The translations under genes were made by a program, and so were the position numbers. DNA of 64,000 nucleotides from Pyxicephalus adspersus (Eukaryota > Chordata > Amphibia > Anura > Pyxicephalidae). Numbering within the stretch: the stretch's first letter is position 1; each line of letters starts with the position of its first letter. The notes below the pieces were generated by a model. The model saw only the letters and a program-made list of their open reading frames with translations. It was not told the origin of the DNA and did no database searches. The stretch spans positions 113,458,577-113,522,576 of the forward strand of contig NC_092859.1 in NCBI RefSeq assembly GCF_032062135.1, in the 5' to 3' direction. Shown piece after piece: positions 52,001-58,000 of this stretch.

Positions 52001-54002
52001 ATTGCTCTAGTTTTAATTTATTGTGTTATCCTACAGGAGACAGGACTGAAGGTAAACCAACCAGCTTCCTTTGCAGTTCAGTTGAATGGAGCTCGTGGAG
52101 TGATTGATGCCAAAGTGCACACACCATCTGGGGTGGTGGAGGAGTGCTATGTGTCTGAAGTGGATAGTGGTAAGTAAAATGACTTGAAAATACAATAATA
52201 CTTTTTACATTTTTTAATTGCATGACCACAATGGTTTTTTTTTATTATACCATAGATAAATACTCAATCCGTTTCATTCCTCATGAAAATGGAGTGCACT
52301 CTATTGATGTGAAATTTAATGGGCGCCATATACCTGGCAGTCCTTTCAAGATCCGTGTAGGAGAACAGAGCCAAGCTGGTGATCCAGGTCTTGTTACAGC
52401 TTATGGAGCAGGCCTTGAAGGTGGAGTCACAGGTAAGCCCATGCATAAAACGTACTCGTGTACAGTGTTTTGTCTGTGTAATAACCATGGCTTATTCATC
52501 CAAACCACAGAATCATTCAAAATTCTACTGAATAGAGATTCATGCTAAAGATGTAACACGCCTTTTCTGCAGCTGCGCATTAACAAGCAAGCCTCTTCAT
52601 TTCTGTGCCAATTCTGCCTTATAACTTTCATGTGTAGACTAGTAGCTAACAAAAAGCCCTCCTATAACCTTCTTTTTTTTAACAATCTTAGAAGCTACCC
52701 ATCATAACATCATGCATTCAATGATAACTAAAACATTAAGTGGTGATTTAGACACCATAAAACGTTCTTTGCTACCAATACAGACAGGAGCCTTAACCAT
52801 GTCTTCCCTACTGTGCTCCTTACACAGGGAGACCCTCTGAATTTATAGTCAGCACCCTGAACGCTGGGGCTGGCTCTTTGTCAGTGACAATTGATGGGCC
52901 TTCCAAGGTGAAGTTGGATTGCCAAGATTCTCCTGAGGGCTATAAAGTCTCATATACTCCCATGGCACCAGGAAACTACCTAATCTCCATCAAATATGGA
53001 GGACCCCAACATATAGTAGGAAGTCCTTTCAAGGCCAGGGTGACTGGTGAGTTAGCGAACACCAAAGTACAGTGTGATGAAATACAATTCATATGAAACT
53101 GGCTCTTGCAAAGTTTAGTTAGAAGATATCTATGACAGAAGATTAGTAGCTTTTGCTAAAACTGTCAGTATATCATCTGATATTTCATCTTTCCTTTAAC
53201 AGGTGCTCGGCTATCAGGTGGTCACAGTCTCCATGAAACATCTACAGTTCTGGTGGAAACAGTCACCAAATCTTCCGCTTCTGTGGGAGGTTATGGTATG
53301 GCAGTACCTAAATTTACATCTGATGCCTCTAAAGTGGTGTCCAGGGGTCCTGGACTTTCAAAGGCATTTGTTGGTCAGAAGAATACTTTTACTGTAGACT
53401 GCAGCAAAGCAGGTAAGTGAAAAAAACAAAAAACAAATTAATTGGCGTGTAAAATGTTATTTTTATTCATGTACATGTTATGTATTAATGTATAAAGTCA
53501 CTTTTACCCAACCAGTAAGGCTGAAGTTACCAATTTTTATTCTTAAAGTGATAATAAAATACACATTTTACAATTGTGTGAGTTAAATTGATAAATGTTA
53601 TACAGACAGCATGCGCTAGAGAGGAGTGCTGAGGGTATGATGGCAGGGCTGTATGTACACAATAGACAAATTTTAAAGTGCAGATATTACAGTGGGTAGT
53701 ATGTGCAGGAGTGGGGTGTTGGGGAATATGGTGGCACTTTCTTTGATTGGATTGGGATATTATCACACTGTTGTTTTTTTTGCCTAAAATGTTTTTATTT
53801 TTGATATCTCACAGGTACCAACATGCTGATGGTTGGTGTCCATGGGCCAAAGACACCATGTGAGGAAGTCTATGTAAAACACATGGGAAATCGATTGTAC
53901 AATGTGACCTATACAGTAAAGGACAAAGGAGACTACATCCTTATTGTCAAGTGGGGAGACCAGAATGTTCCAGGAAGTCCTTTCCAAGTTTCAGTCCCTT
54001 GA
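6682..54002 (+). CDS. FLNC: Filamin C gene, complete coding region (48 exons, 2723 aa)
   Basis: Filamin C is a large dimeric actin cross-linker of striated muscle, acting at Z-discs, the sarcolemma and myotendinous junctions. I joined 48 GT-AG exons from ATG 6682 to TGA 54000-54002: 8172 nt, 2723 residues, with no stop or frameshift; human FLNC is about 2725. In order the protein has an acidic N-terminus, CH1 (about 37-143), CH2 (about 160-263), Ig1-15 (about 271-1733), hinge 1 (about 1734-1770), Ig16-23, hinge 2 (about 2592-2630) and the dimerising Ig24 to the C-terminus. The Ig20 insert encoded by exon 40 separates it from FLNA and FLNB. The start has A at -3 and gives the expected N-terminus. 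Most junctions are phase 1. Intron 1 is 17 kb and later introns are mostly 0.1-1.2 kb; the short introns from 12 onward hold no feature I recognise beyond those listed. ATP6V1F lies 7.7 kb downstream, as in human. Each exon is listed separately; an extra candidate exon lies in intron 8. Confidence 0.97.
7201..7285. repeat. 31-bp tandem repeat, about 2.7 copies
   Basis: ACAGCATAGGCACTACATAA recurs at a 31-base spacing, then decays into a short CA run. It begins 167 bases into FLNC intron 1. Confidence 0.85.
10503..11028. mobile_element. piggyBac-like MITE flanked by TTAA
   Basis: The element is bounded by TTAA on both sides, with terminal inverted repeats CCTCCCTAGC at the left and GCTAGGGAGG at the right. 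The TTAA target duplication points to the piggyBac superfamily. It is 526 bp with no transposase. The left part is GC-rich and the right part very AT-rich, with a 24-bp direct duplication near 10778-10822. The open frame at 10743-11159 is a by-product. Confidence 0.8.
11676..11758. repeat. Two adjacent related hairpins
   Basis: The first has 23-base arms (11676-11698 and 11706-11728) with one mismatch and a 7-nt loop. The second (11733-11758) is GGTCCTTACAA paired with TTGTAAGGACC. Both carry the core GTCCTTACAA, so one may derive from the other. Confidence 0.85.
11813..12150. repeat. 32-bp degenerate minisatellite
   Basis: Units near GGTGTCAGTGGGTGGAATAG plus TGCCCCATCAGT repeat at a 32-base spacing, clearest at 11945 and 11977. 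Part of the array is inverted: ATTCCTCCCACTAAC at 12059-12073 pairs with GTTAGTGGGAGGAAT at 12088-12102. Confidence 0.8.
13682..13715. repeat. Perfect 12-bp inverted repeat, 10-nt loop
   Basis: CATGAGTACCAC (13682-13693) pairs exactly with GTGGTACTCATG (13704-13715), in FLNC intron 1. Function unknown. Confidence 0.8.
15017..15057. repeat. Poly-C/poly-A low-complexity tract
   Basis: Thirteen C, one G, then A runs broken by T. It is probably prone to sequencing error. Confidence 0.95.
17589..17614. repeat. (AT)n microsatellite
   Basis: About thirteen AT dinucleotides in FLNC intron 1. Confidence 0.95.
20866..21106 (+). mobile_element. MITE-like dispersed repeat, copy 1
   Basis: It starts CACTGTTTCTCAATCAGGGT and ends with AGGGTTCCACCA followed by AAACACTG. 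The terminal CACTG and its inverse suggest hAT-type ends. A second copy at 59641-59880 shares the interior (TGTACT then GTGGATA; GACCTG-AAGT; AAGGGTTCCACCA). Confidence 0.7.
22740..22905 (-). repeat. Dispersed repeat, inverted relative of 26230-26470
   Basis: Its reverse complement shares the order CTCAGATGA-AATCTA, TGTACAG, CAACATTG and GTGGGGTGCC with the + strand of 26230-26470. The element class is not recognised. Confidence 0.5.
23637..23857. mobile_element. Palindromic MITE, full-length copy
   Basis: The two halves are inverted copies of each other. The left is TTTATTAAAACTCTCCAAGA, AGATAGACTA and CCTGGGTGATCCAGCAAAC; the right ends GATAGTCTATCATCTCCAGT followed by AATAAATCAGGC. Fragments of the family occur at 4090-4136 and 60377-60493. 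I associate this family with ranoid frogs. No coding content. Confidence 0.75.
24082..24330 (+). CDS. FLNC: FLNC exon 2: end of CH1, start of CH2
   Basis: Residues 118-200. It begins [18 protein letters not shown], the end of CH1, then the acidic linker [10 protein letters not shown], then CH2 from [18 protein letters not shown]. It is phase 1 at both ends, with acceptor TTTGCAG and donor GTATGT. Confidence 0.97.
26230..26470 (+). repeat. Dispersed repeat, relative of 22740-22905
   Basis: It contains GATCATCTATCAGTTCTGGA, GATCAATGAATGATCAAGCA and CACAGCGGAGTGACTCTCC, and shares its motif order with the inverted copy in intron 1. The class is not recognised. Confidence 0.5.
26649..26801. mobile_element. 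153-bp MITE with perfect 15-bp terminal inverted repeats
   Basis: CAGTGTTCTCCCCAG at the left is exactly inverted as CTGGGGAGAACACTG at the right, with weaker pairing continuing inward through AGCTGGGTG. The CAGTG ends suggest the hAT superfamily, but the flanking 8 bases are not a clear target duplication. Confidence 0.85.
27544..27876. repeat. Tandem duplication, period about 176 bp
   Basis: Copy 1 runs 27544-27719 and copy 2 runs 27720 to about 27876. Shared stretches include ATTATTGTAATGACTCATGG, TTGACC-CCTAGGTTGTAAC and GTGTATGTAAAATGT. The copies differ at scattered positions. Confidence 0.9.
28453..28550 (+). CDS. FLNC: FLNC exon 3: CH2
   Basis: Residues 201-233 of the second calponin-homology domain, including [10 protein letters not shown] and [13 protein letters not shown]. 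It enters in phase 1 and leaves in phase 0, with donor GTGGGT. Confidence 0.97.
28551..29287 (+). other. FLNC: FLNC intron 3
   Basis: This intron carries one copy (28744-28878) of a dispersed repeat also found in intron 8, and a poly-A run near 29167. Nothing else seen. Confidence 0.85.
28744..28878 (+). repeat. Dispersed repeat, copy in intron 3
   Basis: TTTGGTAACAATCCATG, AAAATAAATCAAAA and ATCTTGATGACTTT-G-CTGCATG also occur, diverged, at 32434-32566 in the same orientation. Confidence 0.6.
29288..29438 (+). CDS. FLNC: FLNC exon 4: end of CH2, first strand of Ig1
   Basis: Residues 234-283. [20 protein letters not shown] ends CH2, and KAIAYGP opens Ig1. It enters in phase 0 and leaves in phase 1, with donor GTATGA. 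Confidence 0.97.
29439..30360 (+). other. FLNC: FLNC intron 4
   Basis: Contains a locally GC-rich patch (29745-29960) that may be an old repeat. No exon or other feature was recognised. Confidence 0.8.
30361..30479 (+). CDS. FLNC: FLNC exon 5: Ig1
   Basis: Residues 284-323 of Ig1, including GIEPQGN and [14 protein letters not shown]. It leaves in phase 0. The donor GTAAAA would read through to a stop if unspliced. Confidence 0.96.
30480..31658 (+). other. FLNC: FLNC introns 5 and 6, around exon 6
   Basis: Two AT-rich introns (30480-30994 and 31073-31658) on either side of the 78-nt exon 6. Nothing recognised in them. Confidence 0.8.
30995..31072 (+). CDS. FLNC: FLNC exon 6: Ig1
   Basis: A 78-nt exon, phase 0 at both ends, residues 324-349 ([20 protein letters not shown] and on to HK). 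The GTAAGT donor is consensus. Confidence 0.96.
31659..31821 (+). CDS. FLNC: FLNC exon 7: end of Ig1, start of Ig2
   Basis: Residues 350-403. [15 protein letters not shown] closes Ig1, and [19 protein letters not shown] opens Ig2. It leaves in phase 1, with donor GTAGAG. Confidence 0.97.
31974..32174 (+). CDS. FLNC: FLNC exon 8: Ig2
   Basis: Residues 404-470, the body of Ig2 ([31 protein letters not shown]). It is phase 1 at both ends. The 2.8-kb intron after it contains the candidate cassette exon. Confidence 0.97.
32434..32566 (+). repeat. Dispersed repeat, copy in intron 8
   Basis: A diverged copy of 28744-28878 (TTTGGTAAACCTCCATG; AAAATAAATCAAAA; ATCATGATGACTTTTGTCTG). The class is not recognised. 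Confidence 0.6.
33183..33308 (+). CDS. FLNC: Candidate FLNC cassette exon: 42-aa proline/lysine-rich insert between Ig2 and Ig3
   Basis: This segment of intron 8 looks like an exon. It follows a strong pyrimidine tract ending CCTTCCTCATAG and ends at a GTTAGT donor. It is 126 nt, in phase 1 at both ends, so it can be included or skipped without shifting the frame. In that frame it is open and gives a low-complexity peptide with 14 prolines in 42 residues, including [18 protein letters not shown]. It is clearly richer in G and C than the intron around it. If included, FLNC would be 2765 residues with a flexible, basic, SH3- or EVH1-ligand-like linker between Ig2 and Ig3. If the donor is ignored the frame meets TAG at 33311-33313. 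I recall no such insert in canonical human FLNC. Exon status rests on sequence signals only. Confidence 0.72.
34955..35092 (+). CDS. FLNC: FLNC exon 9: start of Ig3
   Basis: Residues 471-516. It opens with [20 protein letters not shown], which joins directly to exon 8 or to the candidate cassette exon, since all junctions are phase 1. Donor GTAAGT. Confidence 0.97.
35093..35948 (+). other. FLNC: FLNC intron 9
   Basis: An 856-bp AT-rich intron. No element recognised. Confidence 0.8.
35949..36075 (+). CDS. FLNC: FLNC exon 10: Ig3
   Basis: Residues 517-558 ([33 protein letters not shown]). It enters in phase 1 and leaves in phase 2, one of the few non-phase-1 junctions. Donor GTAAGC. Confidence 0.97.
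36243..36379 (+). CDS. FLNC: FLNC exon 11: Ig3/Ig4 boundary
   Basis: Residues 559-604. [12 protein letters not shown] ends Ig3; [20 protein letters not shown] starts Ig4. It enters in phase 2 and leaves in phase 1. Confidence 0.97.
36483..36676 (+). CDS. FLNC: FLNC exon 12: Ig4
   Basis: Residues 605-669 ([40 protein letters not shown]). It leaves in phase 0. Confidence 0.97.
36677..37512 (+). other. FLNC: FLNC intron 12
   Basis: Contains a G-rich run (about 36968-36982) and a C run (about 37078-37089). Otherwise nothing recognised. Confidence 0.8.
37513..37626 (+). CDS. FLNC: FLNC exon 13: Ig5
   Basis: Residues 670-707 ([20 protein letters not shown]). It is phase 0 at both ends; donor GTACAT. 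Confidence 0.96.
37797..37940 (+). CDS. FLNC: FLNC exon 14: Ig5
   Basis: Residues 708-755 ([38 protein letters not shown]). It is phase 0 at both ends with a consensus GTGAGT donor. Confidence 0.97.
38096..38219 (+). CDS. FLNC: FLNC exon 15: Ig5/Ig6
   Basis: Residues 756-796 ([30 protein letters not shown]). It leaves in phase 1. Confidence 0.97.
38312..38472 (+). CDS. FLNC: FLNC exon 16: Ig6
   Basis: Residues 797-850 ([39 protein letters not shown]). It leaves in phase 0; the donor is AA|GTAAGA. Confidence 0.97.
38658..38748 (+). CDS. FLNC: FLNC exon 17: Ig6/Ig7
   Basis: Residues 851-880 ([27 protein letters not shown]). It is 91 nt, entering in phase 0 and leaving in phase 1. Confidence 0.96.
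39082..39251 (+). CDS. FLNC: FLNC exon 18: Ig7
   Basis: Residues 881-937 ([40 protein letters not shown]). It leaves in phase 0. Confidence 0.97.
39335..39490 (+). repeat. LINE/SINE 3' tail in FLNC intron 18
   Basis: ATTGTAAGCTCTGTAAGGCA, GGGTCCTCTTATCCTCCTGTG, then ATATGTTGACAATTTAAAAATA and an A-rich tail. It is in the opposite orientation to the array at 5018-5526. Confidence 0.75.
39560..39677 (+). CDS. FLNC: FLNC exon 19: Ig7/Ig8
   Basis: Residues 938-976 ([28 protein letters not shown]). It leaves in phase 1 with donor GTGAGT. Confidence 0.96.
39850..40112 (+). CDS. FLNC: FLNC exon 20: Ig8
   Basis: Residues 977-1064 ([41 protein letters not shown]). It leaves in phase 0 with donor GTAAGA. 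A 1.2-kb intron follows. Confidence 0.97.
40113..41316 (+). other. FLNC: FLNC intron 20
   Basis: A 1.2-kb AT-rich intron with no recognised element. Confidence 0.8.
41317..41914 (+). CDS. FLNC: FLNC exon 21: Ig9, Ig10 and start of Ig11 (largest exon)
   Basis: This 598-nt exon codes for residues 1065-1263, two whole Ig repeats ([19 protein letters not shown], then [20 protein letters not shown]) and the opening of Ig11 ([11 protein letters not shown]). It is over twice the length of any other exon in the gene. It leaves in phase 1 with donor GTAAGT. Confidence 0.98.
42166..42339 (+). CDS. FLNC: FLNC exon 22: Ig11
   Basis: Residues 1264-1321 ([36 protein letters not shown]). Phase 1 at both ends. 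Confidence 0.97.
42744..42906 (+). CDS. FLNC: FLNC exon 23: Ig11/Ig12
   Basis: Residues 1322-1375 ([35 protein letters not shown]). It leaves in phase 2. Confidence 0.97.
43017..43177 (+). CDS. FLNC: FLNC exon 24: Ig12
   Basis: Residues 1376-1429 ([33 protein letters not shown]). It enters in phase 2 and leaves in phase 1. Confidence 0.97.
43300..43467 (+). CDS. FLNC: FLNC exon 25: Ig12/Ig13
   Basis: Residues 1430-1485 ([39 protein letters not shown]). Phase 1 at both ends. Confidence 0.97.
43555..43678 (+). CDS. FLNC: FLNC exon 26: Ig13
   Basis: Residues 1486-1526 ([30 protein letters not shown]). It leaves in phase 2. Confidence 0.97.
43767..43923 (+). CDS. FLNC: FLNC exon 27: Ig13/Ig14
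   Basis: Residues 1527-1579 ([38 protein letters not shown]). It enters in phase 2 and leaves in phase 0. A 1.6-kb intron follows. Confidence 0.97.
43924..45509 (+). other. FLNC: FLNC intron 27
   Basis: A 1.6-kb intron with a local duplication near 44390-44500 (CTAATCTAATGCACA-; CATGTAAAATAAAG). It ends in a long T-rich tract before exon 28. Nothing else recognised. Confidence 0.8.
45510..45699 (+). CDS. FLNC: FLNC exon 28: Ig14
   Basis: Residues 1580-1642 ([39 protein letters not shown]). It leaves in phase 1. Confidence 0.97.
45800..45823 (+). CDS. FLNC: FLNC exon 29: 24-nt microexon
   Basis: An 8-codon exon, phase 1 at both ends, giving VSIGGHGS in the Ig14/Ig15 linker. It has a clean TTTTCACAG acceptor and GTGAGC donor. 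The human filamin C linker reads VSIGGHGL. The matching octapeptide of human filamin A is, as I recall, absent from one of its isoforms. Confidence 0.95.
45965..46212 (+). CDS. FLNC: FLNC exon 30: Ig15
   Basis: Residues 1651-1733, nearly all of Ig15 ([47 protein letters not shown]). It leaves in phase 0 with donor GTAAGT. Confidence 0.97.
46317..46412 (+). CDS. FLNC: FLNC exon 31: hinge 1 (probably skippable)
   Basis: This 96-nt exon, phase 0 at both ends, codes for residues 1734-1765: an acidic, proline- and tyrosine-containing linker ([24 protein letters not shown]). It aligns with the human hinge-1 exon, which is alternatively spliced. The donor GTATAA is weaker than most others here, which fits optional use. 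Confidence 0.95.
46413..47460 (+). other. FLNC: FLNC intron 31, after the hinge-1 exon
   Basis: This intron is about 1 kb, against 104 bases for the intron before the hinge exon. It has a long pyrimidine-rich region near 47220-47460. No extra exon was seen. Confidence 0.8.
47461..47560 (+). CDS. FLNC: FLNC exon 32: end of hinge 1, start of Ig16
   Basis: Residues 1766-1798 ([31 protein letters not shown]). It enters in phase 0 and leaves in phase 1. It joins in frame to exon 31 or, if that is skipped, to exon 30. Confidence 0.97.
47963..48103 (+). CDS. FLNC: FLNC exon 33: Ig16
   Basis: Residues 1799-1845 ([33 protein letters not shown]). Phase 1 at both ends. Confidence 0.97.
48540..48668 (+). 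CDS. FLNC: FLNC exon 34: Ig16/Ig17
   Basis: Residues 1846-1888 ([35 protein letters not shown]). Phase 1 at both ends. Confidence 0.97.
48764..48937 (+). CDS. FLNC: FLNC exon 35: Ig17
   Basis: Residues 1889-1946 ([40 protein letters not shown]). This is the class A repeat that in filamins contacts receptor tails (family knowledge). Phase 1 at both ends. Confidence 0.97.
49147..49308 (+). CDS. FLNC: FLNC exon 36: Ig18
   Basis: Residues 1947-2000 ([33 protein letters not shown]). Phase 1 at both ends. Confidence 0.97.
49597..49800 (+). CDS. FLNC: FLNC exon 37: Ig18/Ig19
   Basis: Residues 2001-2068 ([35 protein letters not shown]). Phase 1 at both ends. Confidence 0.97.
49891..50043 (+). CDS. 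FLNC: FLNC exon 38: Ig19
   Basis: Residues 2069-2119 ([40 protein letters not shown]). Phase 1 at both ends. Confidence 0.97.
50301..50423 (+). CDS. FLNC: FLNC exon 39: end of Ig19, start of Ig20
   Basis: Residues 2120-2160 ([40 protein letters not shown]). Phase 1 at both ends. Confidence 0.97.
50632..50871 (+). CDS. FLNC: FLNC exon 40: filamin-C-specific Ig20 insert
   Basis: Residues 2161-2240. This 80-residue insert is found only in filamin C among the three vertebrate filamins, and targets the protein to Z-discs and binds muscle partners (family knowledge). Visible stretches are [40 protein letters not shown] and [20 protein letters not shown]. It is basic and rich in Ser, Thr and Arg, with many phosphorylatable residues. 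Phase 1 at both ends, so it is removable without a frameshift. Confidence 0.98.
50965..51234 (+). CDS. FLNC: FLNC exon 41: Ig20/Ig21
   Basis: Residues 2241-2330 ([58 protein letters not shown]). Phase 1 at both ends. Confidence 0.97.
51326..51463 (+). CDS. FLNC: FLNC exon 42: Ig21
   Basis: Residues 2331-2376 ([38 protein letters not shown]), the strand C/D face that binds integrin beta tails and migfilin in filamins (family knowledge). Phase 1 at both ends. Confidence 0.97.
51645..51760 (+). CDS. FLNC: FLNC exon 43: Ig21/Ig22
   Basis: Residues 2377-2415 ([33 protein letters not shown]). It leaves in phase 0. Confidence 0.97.
52037..52169 (+). CDS. FLNC: FLNC exon 44: Ig22
   Basis: Residues 2416-2459 ([40 protein letters not shown]). 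It leaves in phase 1 with donor GTAAGT. Confidence 0.97.
52256..52432 (+). CDS. FLNC: FLNC exon 45: Ig22/Ig23
   Basis: Residues 2460-2518 ([40 protein letters not shown]). Phase 1 at both ends. Confidence 0.97.
52828..53046 (+). CDS. FLNC: FLNC exon 46: Ig23
   Basis: Residues 2519-2591 ([37 protein letters not shown]). Phase 1 at both ends. Confidence 0.97.
53203..53412 (+). CDS. FLNC: FLNC exon 47: hinge 2 and start of Ig24
   Basis: Residues 2592-2661. Hinge 2 ([20 protein letters not shown], then a Gly/Ala-rich stretch) differs from human in its variable middle. Ig24 then begins with [20 protein letters not shown]. Phase 1 at both ends. Confidence 0.97.
53815..54002 (+). CDS. FLNC: FLNC exon 48: Ig24 and stop codon
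   Basis: Residues 2662-2723 of the dimerisation repeat ([37 protein letters not shown]), then TGA at 54000-54002. The total CDS is an exact multiple of three. Confidence 0.98.
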
Positions 54003-55060
54003 AAGGCTGCACAAGACCCATTACCCTAAAGGCTTCTTAAAGGGCCTAATTATTTGCCAGTGAAGGACAGGCTTTCTCCTTTTTATGCAAATGCACTGAT
54101 TTAAAATATAAACTGTTATAGCATAAACTCACTTAGTGCCTTTGTCTGTCCAAATTAAGGACTTTCCCATAATATGATGACACAAAAACCCCCGGGTATA
54201 GGGAGAAGGGAAGCAGGTGTGCACATCAGCCACCATATCCCTTCAGCATTTTACAAAAATGTTCCTTTATAATATGGTTGGTGTTTTATTTTTTAAAGTT
54301 GCTACCTGTTTTGTTTTATATGCGCTTTATTTGTTTTGTATTTTTATTTTGGGGAGGGTGATTTTAGGGAAGAGAGGTACCAGAGGTCATAGGGTCAGTG
54401 TACAGAGATCATAAGGTCAGTGTACCATGACTACTTTTTGTATTGTTGTTTTCTGCAGTACATTTATTAGTCTTTCTGCTATACTGACATTATTTTTATA
54501 GGTCAGTTCTTCACCATCTTTATTTTAGTTTTCCGTACAATGTAATAATTTATTATCTCACTGCCCAACTCACTGTAGGCTAAATCCCAGTTTACAGCAA
54601 TGTACAGAACAACATATCATACATTACATAATAAACTGTGGGGGAATATAAGTAATGCCAACACTACACCACTGCAGAAGCACAAGTGAACTAACAAGGG
54701 CTTCTTTTGCAGACATTTCCACCAAAGAAATCTGGAAACCATTTCTTGAGGGTATATATACCTGATCTACCTAACTGTGTGCGTTTTAGCTTGAAAAGTA
54801 AGCTACAGTAATCTGGCAGTTGTGAACTATTTTTTTTCTGTACATTGCAACTCTTTGACCTCTGACCTGACCAGTCTCTAAATAATATGACTGGGTGTCA
54901 TAGCACTGTTATAAGGGCGGAGCCAATATCACATGGTGCTTTGCCATGTGACTGCATTTTATAGATATTTTATATGCATCAAATTTAATAAAAAGTTTGT
55001 TTGTTACAAATGTTCCAACTGGTGCATATAAAGAAAATAAATCAGTATTGCTAAAGTGGT
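54003..55060 (+). other. FLNC: FLNC 3'UTR with candidate poly(A) signals
   Basis: This is AT-rich, non-coding DNA after the FLNC stop. AATAAA occurs at 54630-54635, 54987-54992 and 55036-55041. The last two sit close together and are followed by T/G-rich sequence, so the main cleavage site is probably about 55010-55060, giving a 3'UTR of about 1 kb. The exact end cannot be seen. Confidence 0.6.
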
Positions 55061-58000
55061 TATGTGTACAGTGATTTATTCTCTCAGTGAAAAGTTACTT
55101 TTTTTGCTTGGTTTGATTGCAAAGAAAAGACAATATTAGTGTTGAAGAGCCAACAGAAACCATGGATAAAATATTTTTCTCAATCACTCAGATCAATCAA
55201 AGCTGCTTTGTTGGAGTAATCAAGCGGTACAAAGTCAATAGTTATTTGACTTCACTACACTAAAGAATAATACTACATGGAGCTGGAGCCTGGCCACTGG
55301 ATAAAATTATTTAACATGGTTAACCCAGATTTAATTTTATTTTTTGCAGCAACAGGCATAGCTAAATTATGTTACCTAACTGCATATGTAATACTGTTCA
55401 TTGATTATTGTACGTATACCTACACTCCAATGTTTTTACAGTCATGTATCTATGGAGACTTTAGGGGATTGTTGTCTACCTCATACCTGAACTCTGCCTG
55501 ACCTTTGAATGCCTGTGATGAAACTGCATGCAGTCTTACCTAGAAGACTGCACGTGCAGGCAAGGCTAGCAAAACGTAAAAGGTGTGACCACGACCACAG
55601 TTTAGTCGTACTCTGGGAGCTGCTGATGCTCTCCATAATAATTAGAAATTAGATTGGCAACCCTAAACTGAAGACATAGTAGGGGTGTGTCCTATGCCCG
55701 TATACTGTGCTGAAAGATATCTCTCTTTTTCATCTGTAAAATTTGATAAGGTTCCTGCATATAAACTATTTTGTTGTTTACTGGTTCATTAGTCAAATAC
55801 CCAACACCACTTACTTTTCTTTTTTTTTTTTTTTTATAGCATGAGAAATGGTTAAATCCTCTCTCAAGTATTTATTGTGGTTCTCATTAGTGAAGATGCA
55901 GTCCCTTCCTGTGCGGTCACATTGACCAGAAATGAGAATAATTTCATGACGACACAGGGGCATTATTTAAATAAATGCATGACCAAGGGAGCTTAGACCT
56001 TTAGCCCCCTCAGGTACCACCCCCCACCTACCAGCCATCCTTCTTCCCCCAAAAACACTCCGACACGTAACTGGACTTTAAAATGGCTGGCAAGCAGCTG
56101 TTTATTAACAAAAAAATAACCTTGTATTTTATAAATAACAGATAAATATAAACCGTTCAAACATAAATAACATACTTAACATAAATGAAAAGAACTTAGC
56201 ATAAATTAACCATTTGAAAACCAAAATAACAAACCCATTAACATACCATCAACATACAACATTAATATAACAACCTTCCTCCAAAATTTAACCAACAAAA
56301 TTCCCCATTAAACCACAAGTCAATTAACCTGCACTAAATTTATCCAACCAGGCTGCAGGCCTAGGAAAGGTAAAGTCCGTACCAACCACATATACTTCCA
56401 ACATATCACACTGGCCCCTAGCTGCCCAACACTGCCTCAGGGGCCCCACACTATAATAACAATAAAGGGGGCACCCTACCGCTGGGTTGCCCCTTCCAAA
56501 ATTACCACAAGGACTCTTACCTTCCTCAAACCCCACCTGCCACTACGTATCCACAGGGAGGGAGGGTGGGAAATTTTTCTTCCCGCAAAACTGACCTTAA
56601 CTTCCGATTCATTCCCTATTTAATCCCTCTATTCTCCTCCCCTTTTACTTCCGACCTGGCATTTAGCTAACCCCACCCCATGCTCTCCTCACCACTAGTT
56701 AACCCTTTAACCATCTATTGGGGGTGCCCTCGCACCCTGTCATGCAGGACCTATGCCTTTTTTCCTGGGGTGGGGAGTGGGGTATGGTTAAAAACCACTC
56801 TCTACCTATGACCAAAACAAGGAAACAGACGGTAGAAAGAAATAAAACTGTAAGGCAAGCCTCCAGCAATCAACTAAGTAACAACTTGGCCCTTCACCTA
56901 TTCAATAAAATTGCTTTTATATACTCTTTTTGGAGTTTGCAAGTTTCAATTACATGTCCACCAATCCTCTGTGTACCTGATCTTCCTGTTTGAACTAAAG
57001 GTGGGCACTGATGAAGTTCCTTTCCTGTGGACATAGTCATGTGGTGACATGATTATCCATAATACAAAAAAACAAGTTTAGGCTTGATGTCTTTACCTTT
57101 GTGCTGAATAGAGAAACATGGATCTGATGGCTGACAGTGCTGTGAATTTAGTTTTATGTTCCATCCCCAGCGTTCCTTTACATTGCTGTTATGGGCAATA
57201 GCTCCGCTTTCATTTCCATGAACTTTACTTGTCATATAAGTAGTCCTTTCTGAGTACACTTTATCATTCTGTTACACTACTAGTACTGAGTTAAAGAACT
57301 CTATTTATATAACAGTGATTCTGAAGTTCAGCAGCATTTGCAGGTGGAGAATCAATCACTAACATTTAAAACACATAGATCAGAGAATATTGCTGAAAGT
57401 AGGACCCACTGCTTTGTAAATAGATCCTTGAGTATGTATGGATCTTTTTTAAGGCACTGGGATGAGTTAGAGCCCTTGTCAGTTTTTAACTGGTGTATAT
57501 ATCCCAGATTTACCATATGGATGGGTGAGTGTATTACCTACCACTTTCTGTTGTGTATTCAGGACATCTCCCAAAAGAAACAATAGGCATACAAAGTTCT
57601 AACCATTCCTTACTCTATCCAAAACATTAAAAAAATGTTTCAGCTATAGATAAACTTTACAATAAATATACAGAAAAACCTAATCCCAGCATCACTAAAA
57701 AATAAAATGATGGCATGAGGATTTTGTGCTGTTTTACTAGATTTGTGTTTGTGTATATAACAAAAGATAAATGTTTACTGTAAATATGAGAATGATAAGA
57801 AAGGGTTTGGTATTTATACATAGAAAAAAGAATGTGGAGTGTTTTAAAAAAAACAATGTCCTTCAGCAATATAAACAAAACTCCAGTGATATCTAAACAG
57901 GAGGGAGCAGCCATCAATAGATTATATTAAGGACTGTAGTCACTGAATAAATGTGACGTGTGGAACATCAGGCTCTTCCTGTGTGTCAGGATATCATCAT

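Noticed and set aside
6682..54002. Assignment to FLNA or FLNB
   Set aside because: Exon 40 codes for the Ig20 insert found only in filamin C, and the neighbour is ATP6V1F as in the human FLNC locus.
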